Shown in pieces: positions 1 to 11,620 of a stretch of 64,000 bases of DNA. The translations under genes were made by a program, and so were the position numbers. Within the stretch, counting starts at the first letter, position 1; every line of letters begins with the position of its first letter. This DNA is from Tigriopus japonicus (taxonomy: Eukaryota > Arthropoda > Copepoda > Harpacticoida > Harpacticidae). Below the pieces are notes generated by a model. It searched no databases, was not told where the DNA came from, and was given only the letters and a program-made list of their open reading frames with translations. Where the stretch lies: contig CM021322.1 in assembly GCA_010645155.1 (NCBI GenBank), forward strand, positions 7,454,910-7,518,909, given 5' to 3'.

Positions 1-130
1 AACGGTAATTTTATGAACTATATATGGAGAATATAGAACTGTATAATTATCATTAACTCTCTTTACAGGGAATCCCATTCCTTGTAGCGATATTAAAAAA
101 TCCGCTATTAAAAAATATTAGAAATCCAAG
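1..130 (+). repeat. Dispersed repeat with a hairpin tip (family G), copy 1
   Basis: This stretch resembles 15215-15290 and, inverted, 17552-17600. The shared core is an interrupted palindrome, ACAGGGAAT then CCC then ATTCCCTGT in the cleanest copy, followed by a short GCGGA / TCCGC stem. The copy here has one base changed in the second arm. Family unknown; an end of a DNA transposon is plausible. Confidence 0.5.
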
Positions 131-409
131 CCTCCCATAAAGTTTCTTTTTAGACTCGCATTTGATATTGATCCTCATTTATTGCTAATATTGCGTAACT
201 TTCTAATATCATTTTCCATTCATACTCTGTGGCAACGCATCATATAGGAATTTTAAGAATAACATAGTCAGCACTTAAAAAGATTACGAACAGAAATGCC
301 CAATTGCCAACTAGCGAGGTTCTATTTACGTAAGCCAAGGCTCACTTGGATGAATGGCTTGATCTATTAATTAGATAAACAACAAATTTTATCAAATATT
401 TGAACTCAC

Positions 410-1127
410 CACAACAACTCTCAATTGACGTTGCCACTCGTGATATGTTTTCGAAAGGTGCCACGGCATTTCTTCTCGCGCTAGAAATCAAATTATCAAT
501 GTTGATTCGAATGAAAATGCTCATATCTATCAGGAGACAGATGGCACCAAAGACGAACTCTCCAGAGGTCCAGTCACTAAATCGAAAGGGATAATAACTG
601 GACCAATCCACATCCATACAAAGACACATAGCGGGGGGATGAGGACCGTTCCAAAAGTGATCCAATAGCGCTCCAAGAAGTCCCATAGTTATATTGAGGG
701 TAAGCAAGAAAGTAGCAACAAAGTCGTCATCCATGGCAATCACTCGTTTCCACAAGATCACATAACAATACTTTAAGATGGACAATTGAACCGCAAACAG
801 GGAACCATAGATCAAAGCAAATTTGATCGCCAGATCTTTGAGCCAACAAAACCATTCGGGAAATCCAGGACTGCAGAATAATATGATGAATTCCACAATA
901 TGGATGGTCACATTGGTGAGAAGTACAAATCCAAAAGACATGTGGAACACCTGATTGTAGAGGGTTCGTTTGATGTCCTTCCCATGCCGTTCGTACCAAA
1001 GTAGTCCCAGAAATAAGGCATTGCCAAGGACTTGTTGTAAGATGAAGACTGTTAACAGAATATATCTGCCTCTAGGATCACCTGAGATGTTGAAATGAAA
1101 TGGCTTCTCGGTAGTGTTGAGAGACAT
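410..1127 (-). CDS. Seven-transmembrane receptor-like protein, first coding exon (gene continues off the left edge)
   Basis: The reading frame starts at the ATG at 1127-1125 and stays open to a consensus donor (G|GTGAGT) at 409, so the last ~22 codons of the longer open frame down to 342 are probably intron. The exon gives about 239 residues with five hydrophobic segments: roughly residues 22-46, 62-86, 100-128, 136-160 and 185-208. A short N-terminal tail carries an NIS glycosylation site. A cysteine pair (CLC) followed by an aromatic-rich loop lies between segments 4 and 5, where the second extracellular loop of a GPCR would be. Two further segments would be expected in the next exon, beyond base 1. 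I do not recognise the family. A lineage-specific rhodopsin-like GPCR fits best, but a non-GPCR membrane protein is possible. The exon ends in phase 1. Confidence 0.55.
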
Positions 1128-1739
1128 AAATGATGCTTTTAGCTCCAGGTTTAATTACGCTATGAAGCATTCTGGAGTCAAAAATCTTGTTTGTGTAGCA
1201 ACTGAAAGGACGTCAGAATTAGAGAGCTAGATTACGGCGAAATGCCCGTCGTCAATGGTTCCCTCTTTGCGATGGAAATACGAAATACTTTTGATAGATG
1301 ATTTGGAGTTGTAATTGATTTCGAACTCTCTAACTTGCTCTCAGTTAAAAAGAGGAAAAATGAGAGAAAGAAAGGTTGAAAAAATAAAATTCTGGTAGAA
1401 CCCAACATCCTCGCAAAAATAGGCGGTTGGGTAAACTGCAGGAACAAAAGCAAGAGCCCATACCAACACGGGCTGAGGGAAAACATAGATAAATATATTT
1501 GAAAAGAATTAAATGATTAAGAAAGTTTCTTAAGAGACTTGTTCGACTAGTTTTTATAACACTCTGAAAGGTTTGGTGCAATGGTGAATGTTTGAAATAA
1601 TCTCTTTCTTTCTTGCGATGTCAAAATCATCAGTTTGGTTTAACGCGTTGCAGAAATACAGTGAATGGTATGGATGGGCGTTATTTCGACATTGTATGCA
1701 AATGCATGAATCTGTGGAACTTGAGTAGAACTCCTTACG
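1128..1739. other. Probable upstream region of the receptor-like gene; no other gene seen
   Basis: No open frame with recognisable domains and no repeat shared with the rest of the window were seen. The 5' untranslated region and promoter of the minus-strand receptor-like gene should lie here. Confidence 0.3.
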
Positions 1740-2834
1740 GCTGCATGTTTGGTAATGGTCGGAGTCTAATAATTCTCTGAAGACCGTCTACGATGATGTG
1801 GGTTTGTGGAAATGGAAGAAGGGGTGCGACTTCTCCAAAAGTAAGTCGGAACAAGGCCGATGATGTTCTTTTCAGGAACTTTCGGAACTTCATTGAACAA
1901 GGCTGATTTCGTACCAGTAAAACCAGTCTCAAGTTTAATGGCTGAAACCTTCTTCAAAGATAAGTTTTTAAGCCAGTATTCTAGGGTCACCGGAAAAAGG
2001 AAGACCGAGGTACCGTTTAAGAAATTTTGTGAAGACCGAGTTGGCTGCTTCCCAAACGTTTTTGAGATGGAACAGGAAATCCAAGTAGGGAGAGCGTATT
2101 CATGCATTGGCAGAATGTAGATCTGGAAGACCTTCATTGCCAAGTAGAAGGTAAGTTTTGGGAGGTCAAAGCGTGGAAAAAGGAAACCAATCTTCGCTCG
2201 AGCTTTCAGATTGATCTCCTTAAGATGAGACGAAGAAACAAGTTGAGAGGAGAACGTAACTCCGAGCAAGAAGCACTGGAATCATGGAGTGGGAGGCTAG
2301 CAATGAGAATAATGATTTCCAGTAAGAACAATTCAATTACGTTCTTCTGCAAATGAGATCTTGCAGATGTTGACAAGAATACGTATTTCAATTTTCAGCT
2401 CAATCGAACTTCGGAGACAAAAGTTATGCTCACTCAAAGTTCAGTGCAAATCCTACCAAGAATGAATGAACTAGTCCTTTTGTGGTATTCGTTTTACCAC
2501 AAAAGGGCGAGTTCATTCATTCTATGCTCTCTTCAGTACATAAGTTTGAAAAGGCATGACTTTTCACTCCGGCATTTGATTGGGCTGAAATTTGAAATAA
2601 GTGTTCTTCTCAATGCAAGCCAGGTTTCATTTGCAGAAGAACGCAAACGGTTCGTTTCTGCTGGAAATCATAATTCTCATTGCTAGCCTCCCACTCCATG
2701 ATTTCCATGCTTCTTGCTCCGAGGTATCGGAATTTGTTCACTCGCTCGAGCTTCTCGTCGTCAAACGTTCAGAACAGTTCGTTAAGCGTCCTTTATGGAA
2801 GACTAGTATTTCAGATTTGACCACGTTGAAATAG
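1740..2834 (-). pseudogene. Non-LTR retrotransposon fragment (end of reverse transcriptase and downstream region)
   Basis: The minus strand encodes the RYLGVTF-type segment found just after the catalytic core of LINE reverse transcriptases. It is followed by a SSHLKEINLKARAKIG stretch and a long C-terminal region with Y(E)YALPTW, all typical of CR1/Jockey-like elements. The open part is 2269-1766. The frame is interrupted by the foldback element 2267-2716 at the RYLG codons and resumes upstream at 2717-2834 (VNKF, KLERV and VFHKG-like text). Both ends are truncated and no catalytic YADD is left. Confidence 0.7.
2267..2716. mobile_element. 450 bp foldback element with 7 bp target duplication
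   Basis: Two arms of about 225 bp are near-perfect inverted copies that meet around 2492. The ends are CAAGAAGCACTG and its imperfect complement CATGCTTCTTG. The element is flanked by direct repeats CTCCGAG at 2260-2266 and 2717-2723. Removing it plus one duplication rejoins the LINE frame (RYLGV), so the borders are exact. It has no coding capacity of its own. The ends match the larger element 34060-35589, so this is probably its deleted non-autonomous relative. Confidence 0.85.
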
Positions 2835-3504
2835 TCGGGGACAAACGTTTAAGATTGACAATTAGAGGTCCGAAGAATGTGAAAGTTCAAAATTCAAAAC
2901 AACAAAATAGTTCAAAACTAATATATATTTTCACTTAAAATGCACTCAAAACATAAGTTTTGGAAAATAAATTCTAAACTATTTAGAGTACACTTTTTGT
3001 GGGCTTAGCCAAAATATCAAATAAATATCTTAAACAGATTCAAATTCAATTTTACGATTTCTTGAAGAACTATGTTCAAAATGGACTAAAATCGAAACTT
3101 GAAACATCAACGAGATTTTTCAAAATTTCAAAATTTTCATTCCTTTCGGGACATTAAAAAACTATATGAAATCTTTGGAAATTTGTTTCTTGATATTATT
3201 GCTGCGTTTTACGCCTTTTTTGGTTAAACAAAAATTTATTCAATTTGAATCAAAGAGGTAACTTACTGGTCTCTAAATATGGATTTAATGGTTTATCAAA
3301 AATGTTATAATTAACAGCTTTTAGGGATATACCTGTTTCCACGTACCAATACTTGTTTATAACATTCAAAAGTAAAATTGTTCCCCATTGCGGGTACAAA
3401 AAAACACAAAGATGTCTTTTAGACATTTCGATCCAAACCTAAAAAGCCATTCAAAACACCGTGGACAAGTGACCACAACACAATAAAGAATGGGTTCAAC
3501 AGCT
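2835..3504. other. AT-rich stretch, nothing recognised
   Basis: Very AT-rich sequence lying between the LINE fragment and the satellite array. No gene or shared repeat was seen. Confidence 0.4.
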
Positions 3505-6500
3505 TTTCAGGCAAAAGCGAGAACAATACGAGTATGGGAGATCAAATTTTTGAAAAATCAGACCATGTATATTTTTGATTTCTGGCGCATGAAATCACTC
3601 TCAGACGATAAAGAGACTTTGAAATTGTGGTCCAAAAATTAAAATGGACCATGGGAACACAAAAGTTAGGCAAAATAACGGGCAAAACTCAAATATAGTA
3701 TTGGTTGATCAAACTTCTCGGGTAATAGCGAGTTTATTATGGGAGATCGAATTTTGGAAAAATCATATCATTTAGTTTTCTTGATTTCTAATGCATGAAA
3801 ACACTTTCAGACGAAGAATAGACATTGAATTTTTGGTCCAAAAATTAAAATGGAACATGGGAACTGAAAAGATAGGCAAAATAACGAGCAAAACTCAAAT
3901 ATAGTATTGCTTGATCAAGCTTCTCGGGAAATAACGATTTTATTATGGGAGATCGAATTTTGGATAAATCATATGATGTAGTTTTCTTGATTTTTAATGC
4001 ATGAAAACACTTTCAGACGACGAATAGACATTGAATTTTTGGTCCAAAAATTAAAATGGAACATGGGAACTGAAAACATAGGCAAAATAACGAGCAAAAC
4101 TCAAATATAGTATTGCTTGATCAAGCTTCTCGGGAAATAACGATTTTATTATGGGAGATCGAATTTTGAAAAACTCATATGATTTAATTTTCTTGATTTC
4201 TAATGCATGAAAACACTTTAAGACGACGAATAGACATTGAATTTTTGTTCCAAAAATTAAAATGGAACATAGAAACAGAAAACATAGGCAAAATAACGAG
4301 CAAAACTCAAATATAGTATTGGTTGATCAAGCTTCTCGGGTAATAGCGATTTTATTATGGGAGATTGAATTTTGGAAAAATCATATGATGTAGTTTTCTT
4401 GATTTCTAATGCATGAAAACACTTTCAGACGAAGAAAAGACATTAAATTTTTGGTCCAAAAATTAAAATGGAACATCGGAACAGAAAACATAGGCAAAAT
4501 AACGAGCAAAACTCAAATATAGAATTGGTTGATCAAGCTTCTCGGGAAATAGCGAGTTTATTATGGGAGATCGAATTTTGGAAAAATTATTTGATGTAGT
4601 TTTCTTGATTTATAATGCCTGAAAACAATTTCAGACGAAGATTAGATATTGAATTTTGGTCCAAAAATTAAAATGGAACATAGAAACAGAAAACATAGGC
4701 AAATAACGAGCAAAACTCAAATATAGTATTGCTTGATCAAGCTTCTCGGGTAATAGCGATTTTATTATGGGAGATCGAATTTTGGATAAATCATATGATG
4801 TAGTTTTTCTGATTTTTAATGCATGAAGACACTTTCAGACGACGAATAGACATTGAATTTTCTGTCCAAAAATTAAAATGGAATATGGGAACAGAAAAGA
4901 TAGAAAAAATAACGAGCAAAACTCAAATATAGTATTGATTGATCAAGCTTCTCGGGAAATTGCGATTTTATGATGGGAGATCGGATTTTGGAAAAATCAT
5001 ATGATGTAGTTTTCTTGATTTCTAATGCATAAAAAAACTTTCATACGAATAAAAGACATTGAATTTACGGTCCAAAAATTAAAATGGAACATGGAAACAG
5101 AAAACATAGGCAAAATAACGAGCAAAACTTAAATTTAGTAATGTGTTGATCCAGCTTCTCGGGTAATAGCGATTTTTTTTTTGAGAGATCGAATTTTCGA
5201 AAAATAATATGACGTAGTTTTCTTGATTTTTAATGCATTGAAACACTTTCAGACGACGAATAGACATTGAATTTTCGGTCCAAACTTTAAAATGGAACGT
5301 GGAAACAGAAAACATAGGCAAAATAATGAGCAAAACTCAAATATAGTATTGGTTGATCAAGCTTCTCGGGTAATAGCAATTTTATTATGTGAGATCGAAT
5401 TTTGGAAAAATCATATCATGTAGTTTTCTTGATTTCTAATGCATGAAGACACTTTCAGAAGACGAATAGACATTGAATTTTCGGTCCAAAAATTAAAATG
5501 GAACATAGAAACAGAAAACATAGTCAAAATAACGAGCAAAACTCAAATATAGTATTGCTTGATCAAGCTTCTCGGGTAATAGCGATTTTATTATGGGAGA
5601 TCAAATTTTGGAAAAATCGTATCATGTAGTTTTCTTGCTTTCTTATGCATGAAGACACTTTCAGAAGACGAATAGACATTGAATTTTTGGTCCAAAAATT
5701 AAAATGGAACGTCAGAAAAAACATAGGCAAAATAACGAGCAAAACTCAAATATAGTATTGGTTGATCAAGCTTCTCGGGTAATAGCGAGTTTATTATGGG
5801 AGATTGAATTTTGGAAAAATCATATGATGTAGATTTCTTGATTTCTAATGCATGAAAACACTCTCAGACGAAGAATAGACATTGAATTTTTGGTCCAAAA
5901 ATTAAAATGGAACATCGGAACAGAAAACATAGGCAAAATAACGAGCAAAACTCAAATATAGTATTGCTTGATCAAGCTTCTCGGGTAATAGCGATTTTAT
6001 TATGGGATATCGAATTTTGGAAAAATCATATTATTTAGTTTTCTTGCTTTCTAATGCACGAAAATACTTTCAGACGACGAATAGACATTGAATTTTTGGT
6101 CCAAAAATTAAAATGGAACATGGAAACAGAAAACATAGGCAAAATAACGAGCAAAACTCAAATATAGTATTGGTTGATCAAGCTTCTCAGGTAATTGCGA
6201 GTTTATTATGGGAGATCGAGTTTTGGAAAAATCATATCATTTAGTTTTCTTGATTTCTAATGCATGAAAACACTTTCAGACGACGAATACACATTAAGTT
6301 TTCGGTCCAAAAATTAAAATGGAACATGGAAACAGAAAACTTAGGCAAAATAACGAGCAAAACTCAAATATAGTATTGGTTGATCATGCTTATCGGGTAA
6401 TTGCGAGTTTATTATGGGAGATCGAATTTTGGAAAAATCATATCATGTAGTTTTCTTGATTTTTAATGCATGAAATCACTTTCAAACGACGAATAGACAT

Positions 6501-6611
6501 TGAATTTTTGGTCCAAAAATTAAAATGGAACATGGAAACAGAAAAGATAGGCAAAATAACGAGCAAAACTCAAAAATAGTATTGGTTGATCAAAATTCTC
6601 GGGTAATAGCG
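3505..6611. repeat. Satellite array, ~206 bp monomer, about 15 copies
   Basis: The anchor word CAAAACTCAAATATAG, or a close variant, recurs at 3683, 3889, 4095, 4301, 4507, 4711, 4917, 5123, 5331, 5537, 5740, 5946, 6152, 6358 and 6563. Spacing is 203-208 bp, nearly always 206. The monomers are similar head-to-tail copies with scattered substitutions. Most contain GATCAAGCTTCTCGGG, and a degenerate first unit begins near 3505. The array runs directly into the N gap, so its true length is unknown. Weak short open frames inside it are chance. Confidence 0.95.
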
Positions 6612-6711
6612 NNNNNNNNNNNNNNNNNNNNNNNNNNNNNNNNNNNNNNNNNNNNNNNNNNNNNNNNNNNNNNNNNNNNNNNNNNNNNNNNNNNNNNNNN
6701 NNNNNNNNNNN
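6612..6711. other. Assembly gap (100 N)
   Basis: Exactly 100 N directly after the satellite array, the usual placeholder for a gap of unknown size. Confidence 0.99.
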
Positions 6712-7356
6712 TGACCCCTTCATCCAAATGCCTGAAACTAGGACCAAAGTATTAAGAGGAAATGCTGATATGGAAAAGTGCCTAAGCAAGTCAGTGGTCA
6801 ACCGGCCAAGCTGCTGAAGGCACTAATACATATAATAACATTAAGCAACCAAAGAATGAAAAAATAGTTATTCGATACACAGCTGATGTCTCCTTTATAT
6901 TTAAAAATGTCCATTAGATTATGTTAAGCCAAAAAAACTCTTGATCTATTGACTAGCTTTGTGATTATAGCTGATCTATTTGACACTTTTTATGTCTCAA
7001 AACACTGGATTGCAATTGAAGTTTTGTCATGTCTAGCTTGGTTGCCTAGGGTTATGATCAAGCCACTAATCCATGTCCACTTATAATCACAAATAAATGA
7101 AAATTCCACTGAAAACCAGCTCCAAAGATATCTCACACGATATTTGTGTTTTCTCCTGCCTTAATCAAATGAAGTGCTTTCTTTCTTGGAAATCATTTTT
7201 GATCACCCTCAAAAAAGGAGGCAGCCGCTTAGCAGCGTTCCAAGTGTTTCCTAAACAACCAAAATTGGTCCTTGTAGGCTGATGGTAGAATTAGAATTGG
7301 CAGCGGGACCTAGTGGTTGTGACCAAGGCTTAGATCACTTATTAATATCTAAAAAT
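6712..7356. other. Stretch without recognised genes
   Basis: Unique-looking AT-rich sequence after the gap. Small open frames such as 7097-7282 show no domain. Confidence 0.35.
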
Positions 7357-7860
7357 AGCGTGCAAGCTTTAGTCTGGCTGGTTTGGCAAGCGGGGAGGAA
7401 TGCGTTGAATTTATGAGGAAAATGTCGCCCTCACAACTGTTGAGCGAACAGATAGTGTGACCGAACATGCAAATCAAGACCAACTTTTTGAAACTCGTTT
7501 TGGAAGCCACAGGTTATTTTTTGTCTATGTATGTTCTGGATTAATCCAACATAACGCAAGAACTCAAATTTGTGTTCTTCCTACCACTGACTTATTCAAT
7601 GTATTAGCGAAAAAGTTCTTACTTGTTGCATTCAAATCCAAGGCATGGTCACTTAGTGACATCTTCGGTTCTTTCAAATAAGTGACCACTTGTTATAGCA
7701 AAAAATGACACAAAACCATTACTCAATTCCACATTTGAATCATCAATTGCGTGATTGACATTTGCCTGGTCACACATTTGAAATGTTCCCTCACTTTTGT
7801 CCGCTCATCAGTTGGAGACCAGAGACACATTTTTAGGCTTACACTCCCTCTAGTATAAAT
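7357..7860. repeat. Dispersed ~500 bp repeat (family D), copy 1
   Basis: This is a diverged inverted copy of 30648-31135. Shared landmarks are GTGCAAGCTTTAGTC near one end, the CGCCCTCACAACTGTTGAGC block in the middle, and the ACTCCCTCTAGTA end. No TIR or target duplication was found, so the class is unknown. Confidence 0.65.
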
Positions 7861-8637
7861 AGAACTCAGAGGATAATCATAAAAAAAGTTGCCTAATTTA
7901 TCCATATCTTCAGAGGTGCTTGCGAAAACCTATATTTTTTATTTCTTCATGAAGTAAATGTACAAAAGCACTTCTATTCAGAAATACTTTGTGAAGAGTA
8001 AATTTGAAAAATAGATCCATGGAAAATTGGAATATTCTGACAGTGTTACAATATCCGCACTTTGGCCGCCGATCTTGGATGTTGGCATTTGGCTGGTGAA
8101 AATTTTCTGCAGCCAAAGTAGCCTTGGTCTAAAAATGTTTTTACTTGCCCCTTTGGGTCTTTGTGAGGTCTAAAGACTCTGGAAGTTGTTAACTAACAGA
8201 TTTGTTTTGTCACATTTACATTTCTATGCAACTGAAAATAGATGGAGTGAACAGAACAATTTTTGCTTTAATTCAATACCGTCTTTTGCCCCACCTCTGT
8301 TTTGGTTCACTCTCTTATCAAGCACCTCTATCTTGAGTTAGCACTATTTTGATTTGCTCTATTATGTTCCCACTCTCTTTTGATCCGCTCTAATTTCATA
8401 GGATCATAATCCCGATCATATTGCATTTCTTCCTTAACTCATACCATGCAGGAAAAATAACACGGATAGAGCTCTAAACACGGACATCATAACAGGCCCT
8501 CACTAAATCCCAGCCCACGTAATACAGTGTTCCTTGCCAAACCTGTCACTTAATTGTAATTGAAGTTATAAAGATGTATGATCACATTTCAAAAGAATTA
8601 TAATTAATTGGAATTAAAAAAAATTGTAATTAATTTG
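7861..8637. other. Stretch without recognised genes
   Basis: Nothing recognised between the family D repeat and the SINE. Open frames here are short and lack domains. Confidence 0.35.
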
Positions 8638-8883
8638 CGGGAGGAGACGTGGCGTTGTGGTTAGCGCAGTTTCCTATAGTGAGAGAGGTCCCAGGTTCGA
8701 TTCTCCTCCCCGACCTTTCTCGAGGAAACTTATAGACGCTTATTCACACCCACAGACGGAGAACCATTCTGATACCGGACATGAGATTGCCTATCGGAAC
8801 TACTTTAGACGATGTGATGGCTGGCTTCGTTGGCCGGGCGAGGCTCAACCCTCCGACCCTAGCACCAATACTCCAAAAAAAAA
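8638..8883 (+). mobile_element. tRNA-derived SINE, copy 1
   Basis: The 5' part looks like a tRNA. A box A-like TGGTTAGCGCAG lies near the start and a box B-like GGTTCGATTCTCC about 35 bp later. A ~150 bp body follows, ending in an A run (AAAAAAAAA) after CACCAATACTCC. The same unit recurs inverted at 21473-21720. The tRNA-like head cannot form a complete acceptor stem, so it is not a functional tRNA gene. Confidence 0.85.
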
Positions 8884-9490
8884 ATATAGAAGCTTTTTTT
8901 TTTGCCATTAATTCCATTTGAACCAATGTAATTGACATTTTTCAACTGCAAATTATAATCCCATTTTCCCCTAGGTAAAATGTTCTGGGATTAAACATTT
9001 CACAGAAATTCCCCCGAGTTTTCATTTTTAAAACGTATATTGATGCATCCAAAATTCACAAGTATAAAGTCTCTTACACATGCTGCATTTAAAAAAAGGA
9101 AGTTCAAATAATCCAAACAGGGTATAAAAAGGGTAAATGAAATGCAATGGATTAGTCAGGCTCAGTTTTGTGAAAACTTTTTTTCTTTCCGCTGGGGCCA
9201 ACTTTCATTCACCCTGACACGAAAGTTGTTTCGTGGTCATACTTTGAGCCTAAAATAACGGCAATGCGCGGACACTTTGGCGCAATCAAACCACCCGTGT
9301 GCCCCAACAAGTGCCTAGAATATTTTTGAATTAGTTATGATTTAATTTAGGGACAAATAGATGACAAATTATTCCTAGAACAGCAATGACTTTGTGTACC
9401 CGTTACGTCACTTTAGAGCATTCGGGATCAGATTTTTTTTTATTGCGTTGGAAGTATTAAGATACATGATATTCTTTCAATCATGTGATA
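8884..9490. other. Stretch without recognised genes
   Basis: AT-rich sequence with a small hairpin around GACACGAAAGTTG. No gene seen. Confidence 0.35.
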
Positions 9491-9866
9491 TGAGATGTCA
9501 AACTCAGGGTGGTGTGATGTTTGCGGAGCCAAACGAAAACTAGACTCGCAACCTCAAACAACATGGTCGTAAAACGGCAGGCCGCATGTTATCGCACTTA
9601 GTTCAAAAGCGAGAGGATACCAAAATCAAGTCGAATTAGCATTCGTCGAGTATATACTATCCCTATCTGCTGCGTTTCAAACACAGGAGTTGTCACAAGT
9701 ATAAACTCGAGGCCGGTTTATCTGATTTGATTTTGGTGTGCTCTCGCTTTTGAATTAGGTGCGACAACATGCGGCCTGCCGTTGTACGACCGTGTTGTTT
9801 GAGGTTGCGAGTCCAGTTTTCGTTTGGCTCCGCAAAACATCACACCACCCTGAGTTTGACATTTCA
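9491..9866. mobile_element. Foldback MITE (~376 bp) with a family E core
   Basis: Outer arms of about 90 bp (TGTCAAACTCAGGGTGGTGT and its complement) flank an inner inverted repeat at 9580-9775. That inner repeat matches the free-standing element at 47686-47883 (AGGCCGCATGTTA ends, CAAAATCAAGTC inside). The outer arms and inner ends abut exactly (AAAACGGC / GCCGTT). No clear target duplication was found. Confidence 0.75.
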
Positions 9867-10042
9867 ATTAGTGTCAAAGAAAATATGATTCATGTATGTT
9901 GTACACTATTATCAATGTTATTTTATCATTGAATTCCTATTTTTACATTTGCCGCCCTGAACATTCTTACTTCTCGTGCCCTGAATTTTATGCCTTGTAC
10001 AAGGACCCTAGAGCAGTGCTGGAGGGTCCTTGCCTTATATAA

Positions 10043-10339
10043 TGCTGCAATTACACGTCACGCGTTTTGTCGCATTTTAACGGCACTTATGTGAGTCACA
10101 TCGCATTTGAGCTACAAATGTGTCACATTTCCGACTTGGAACATGTTCTAATTTTGTGTGATGTGAAGCACATTTTGTGACGTTTGTGTGCTAAAACGTC
10201 ATGAGATTGTTTAACATGACCAAAAACTCAAATCTCAATTTAAGACAATATTCATTCATTTTAACTCAACAATCCGTTAAAGGGTAAGGCTCAATAAGCC
10301 GTTAAAATGCGACAAAACACGTGTCGTGTAATTGCAGCA
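10043..10339. mobile_element. PIF/Harbinger-like MITE with TAA target duplication
   Basis: Terminal inverted repeats of about 42 bp begin TGCTGCAATTACACG and end CGTGTAATTGCAGCA, with only a few mismatches. TAA flanks both sides (10040-10042 and 10340-10342). A 3 bp TAA/TTA duplication is the known signature of PIF/Harbinger elements. Length is 297 bp with no coding capacity. Confidence 0.8.
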
Positions 10340-10769
10340 TAAGTAAAATCAGGAACGCTGCCAACAGTAATAAGATGGTCTATTTGAATGAAAATATATG
10401 TTTTCTATCGGCCTATTTCCATGAATATTTTTGGGGCAATCAGGCTACACAATGACTTGGTGACTTAGAAATGGGAGATTTTGCACCATGAAATAGAATA
10501 ACGAACAAAGCATGCTCTTGAGTGCACCAAACGGATCTGTTTCCCTTCTCTTCAATTTTTCCTGGAAATTGGAAACGTTAGGCTTTTGTGAAAGTACGAA
10601 ACCGAACTTTGGCCAAATTTTGATGAAACCCAATTTGGCCTTAATGGCAAAACTTATCGGAGGGGTCCGGTAATGACCCTTATTGTCAACTTGATGTCCG
10701 GCGTTTTCTTTTTGCACGGTTCCATTTGCCTTAAAACCGCTGTGAAAAAACAGTGAATGGCGGGAATCA
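10340..10769. other. Stretch without recognised genes
   Basis: A 125-codon open frame on the minus strand (10445-10822) covers much of this region, but it shows no domain and overlaps the family F repeat. Confidence 0.3.
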
Positions 10770-11098
10770 TACTTTACTCGGTTTTGGAGAAAGGAGACTA
10801 GTTTTGGAACACCTCTAACCATAAATGAGGGGAAATATTACTGTCCGTCCTAATTCAAGATCTCATAAAATCTTAACCGTTCATCAAAATTTTAGGCAAA
10901 GGGAAGACACCTGAAAAAGTGGCGAAAACTGTTGAGCCGTCCACACTTTCCACTTTGGTCGATAGCATCCCAAATATCACATCCGAGGAAGAAGAGACTA
11001 GTTGGGGACAGATTGGATGTCAAGTCGTTCAAATCTATTCTTTTATAATGAAAATATTTGGTTCAAAATTACGGCAAAACTTTCATGTCAGGGTGTAG
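10770..11098. repeat. Dispersed repeat (family F), copy 1
   Basis: About 330 bp that match 54565-54893 in the same orientation with moderate divergence. Shared blocks include GTCCACACTTTCCA, GATAGCAT and the terminal GGGTGTAGT. Class unknown. Confidence 0.6.
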
Positions 11099-11620
11099 TA
11101 GAGGGTGTCCCGCATTTCTTATACAATTTTCAAAACGTTTAAAAATGCAATTTAAAGTAACCAAATCGAAAAATGAAAGATTGATCGAGGTTCAGTAGGT
11201 TGCCAGCTTTAATTTGCGGTGCTTACGACAGCTGTACCTTGAAAACAGTGGCCGCTACGTCAAAAAATGTCGGAACTTCAAGAAAGGATCCACGCGCGGA
11301 TTGTCGCCGGCGATAGGCCCACCGACATCGCCCGCCGCTTCTACGTCACCAGGGCCATCGTCTACAACGTGAAGAAGCTGTTCAACGCCACCTACGGCCA
11401 GTACCACCGCAATATATAATGTGATGTTGGCAGGTGTGCACGTGGATCGAGGCCTACCTGGGCTAAGACGCTTGGAGAAGACCCCGGTGGCGTTGAACGC
11501 TTCTTCACGTTGTAGACGGTGGCCCTTGGCTTGCAGATGGCTGATCACACAAATGAGCTCAAATTTTAACGTCCAAGAGACAGATATATGTTGTGAAAGG
11601 ATCATTTTGAAGAATTATTG
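11099..11620 (+). pseudogene. Tc1/mariner-like transposase fragment (helix-turn-helix end)
   Basis: After a terminal-repeat-like GAGGGTGTCCCGCATTTCTT, a start codon at 11267 opens a frame reading MSELQERIHARIVAG and then DIARRFYVTRAIVYNVKKL. This is the N-terminal DNA-binding helix-turn-helix of a Tc1/mariner-type transposase. It stops at 11419 after about 50 residues. The ACAACGTGAAGAAGCTGTTC segment recurs inverted near 11490-11512, so the copy is rearranged into a foldback. It is GC- and CpG-richer than its surroundings, suggesting a fairly recent insertion. Confidence 0.65.

Noticed and set aside
3505..6611. CRISPR-like array
   Set aside because: Whole 206 bp units are repeated head to tail without unique spacers, in a eukaryotic context; it is a satellite.
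3505..6801. Open frames such as 5079-5333 and 6520-6801 (part N)
   Set aside because: They fall in the satellite monomers or run through the N gap.
8657..8911. Open frame and tRNA-like head in the SINE as a gene
   Set aside because: The segment recurs inverted at 21473-21720 with an A tail, and the tRNA-like head lacks a closing acceptor stem. It is a SINE, not a gene or tRNA.
10445..10822. 125-codon minus-strand open frame
   Set aside because: No domain, no splice context, and it overlaps the family F repeat. Not supported as a gene.
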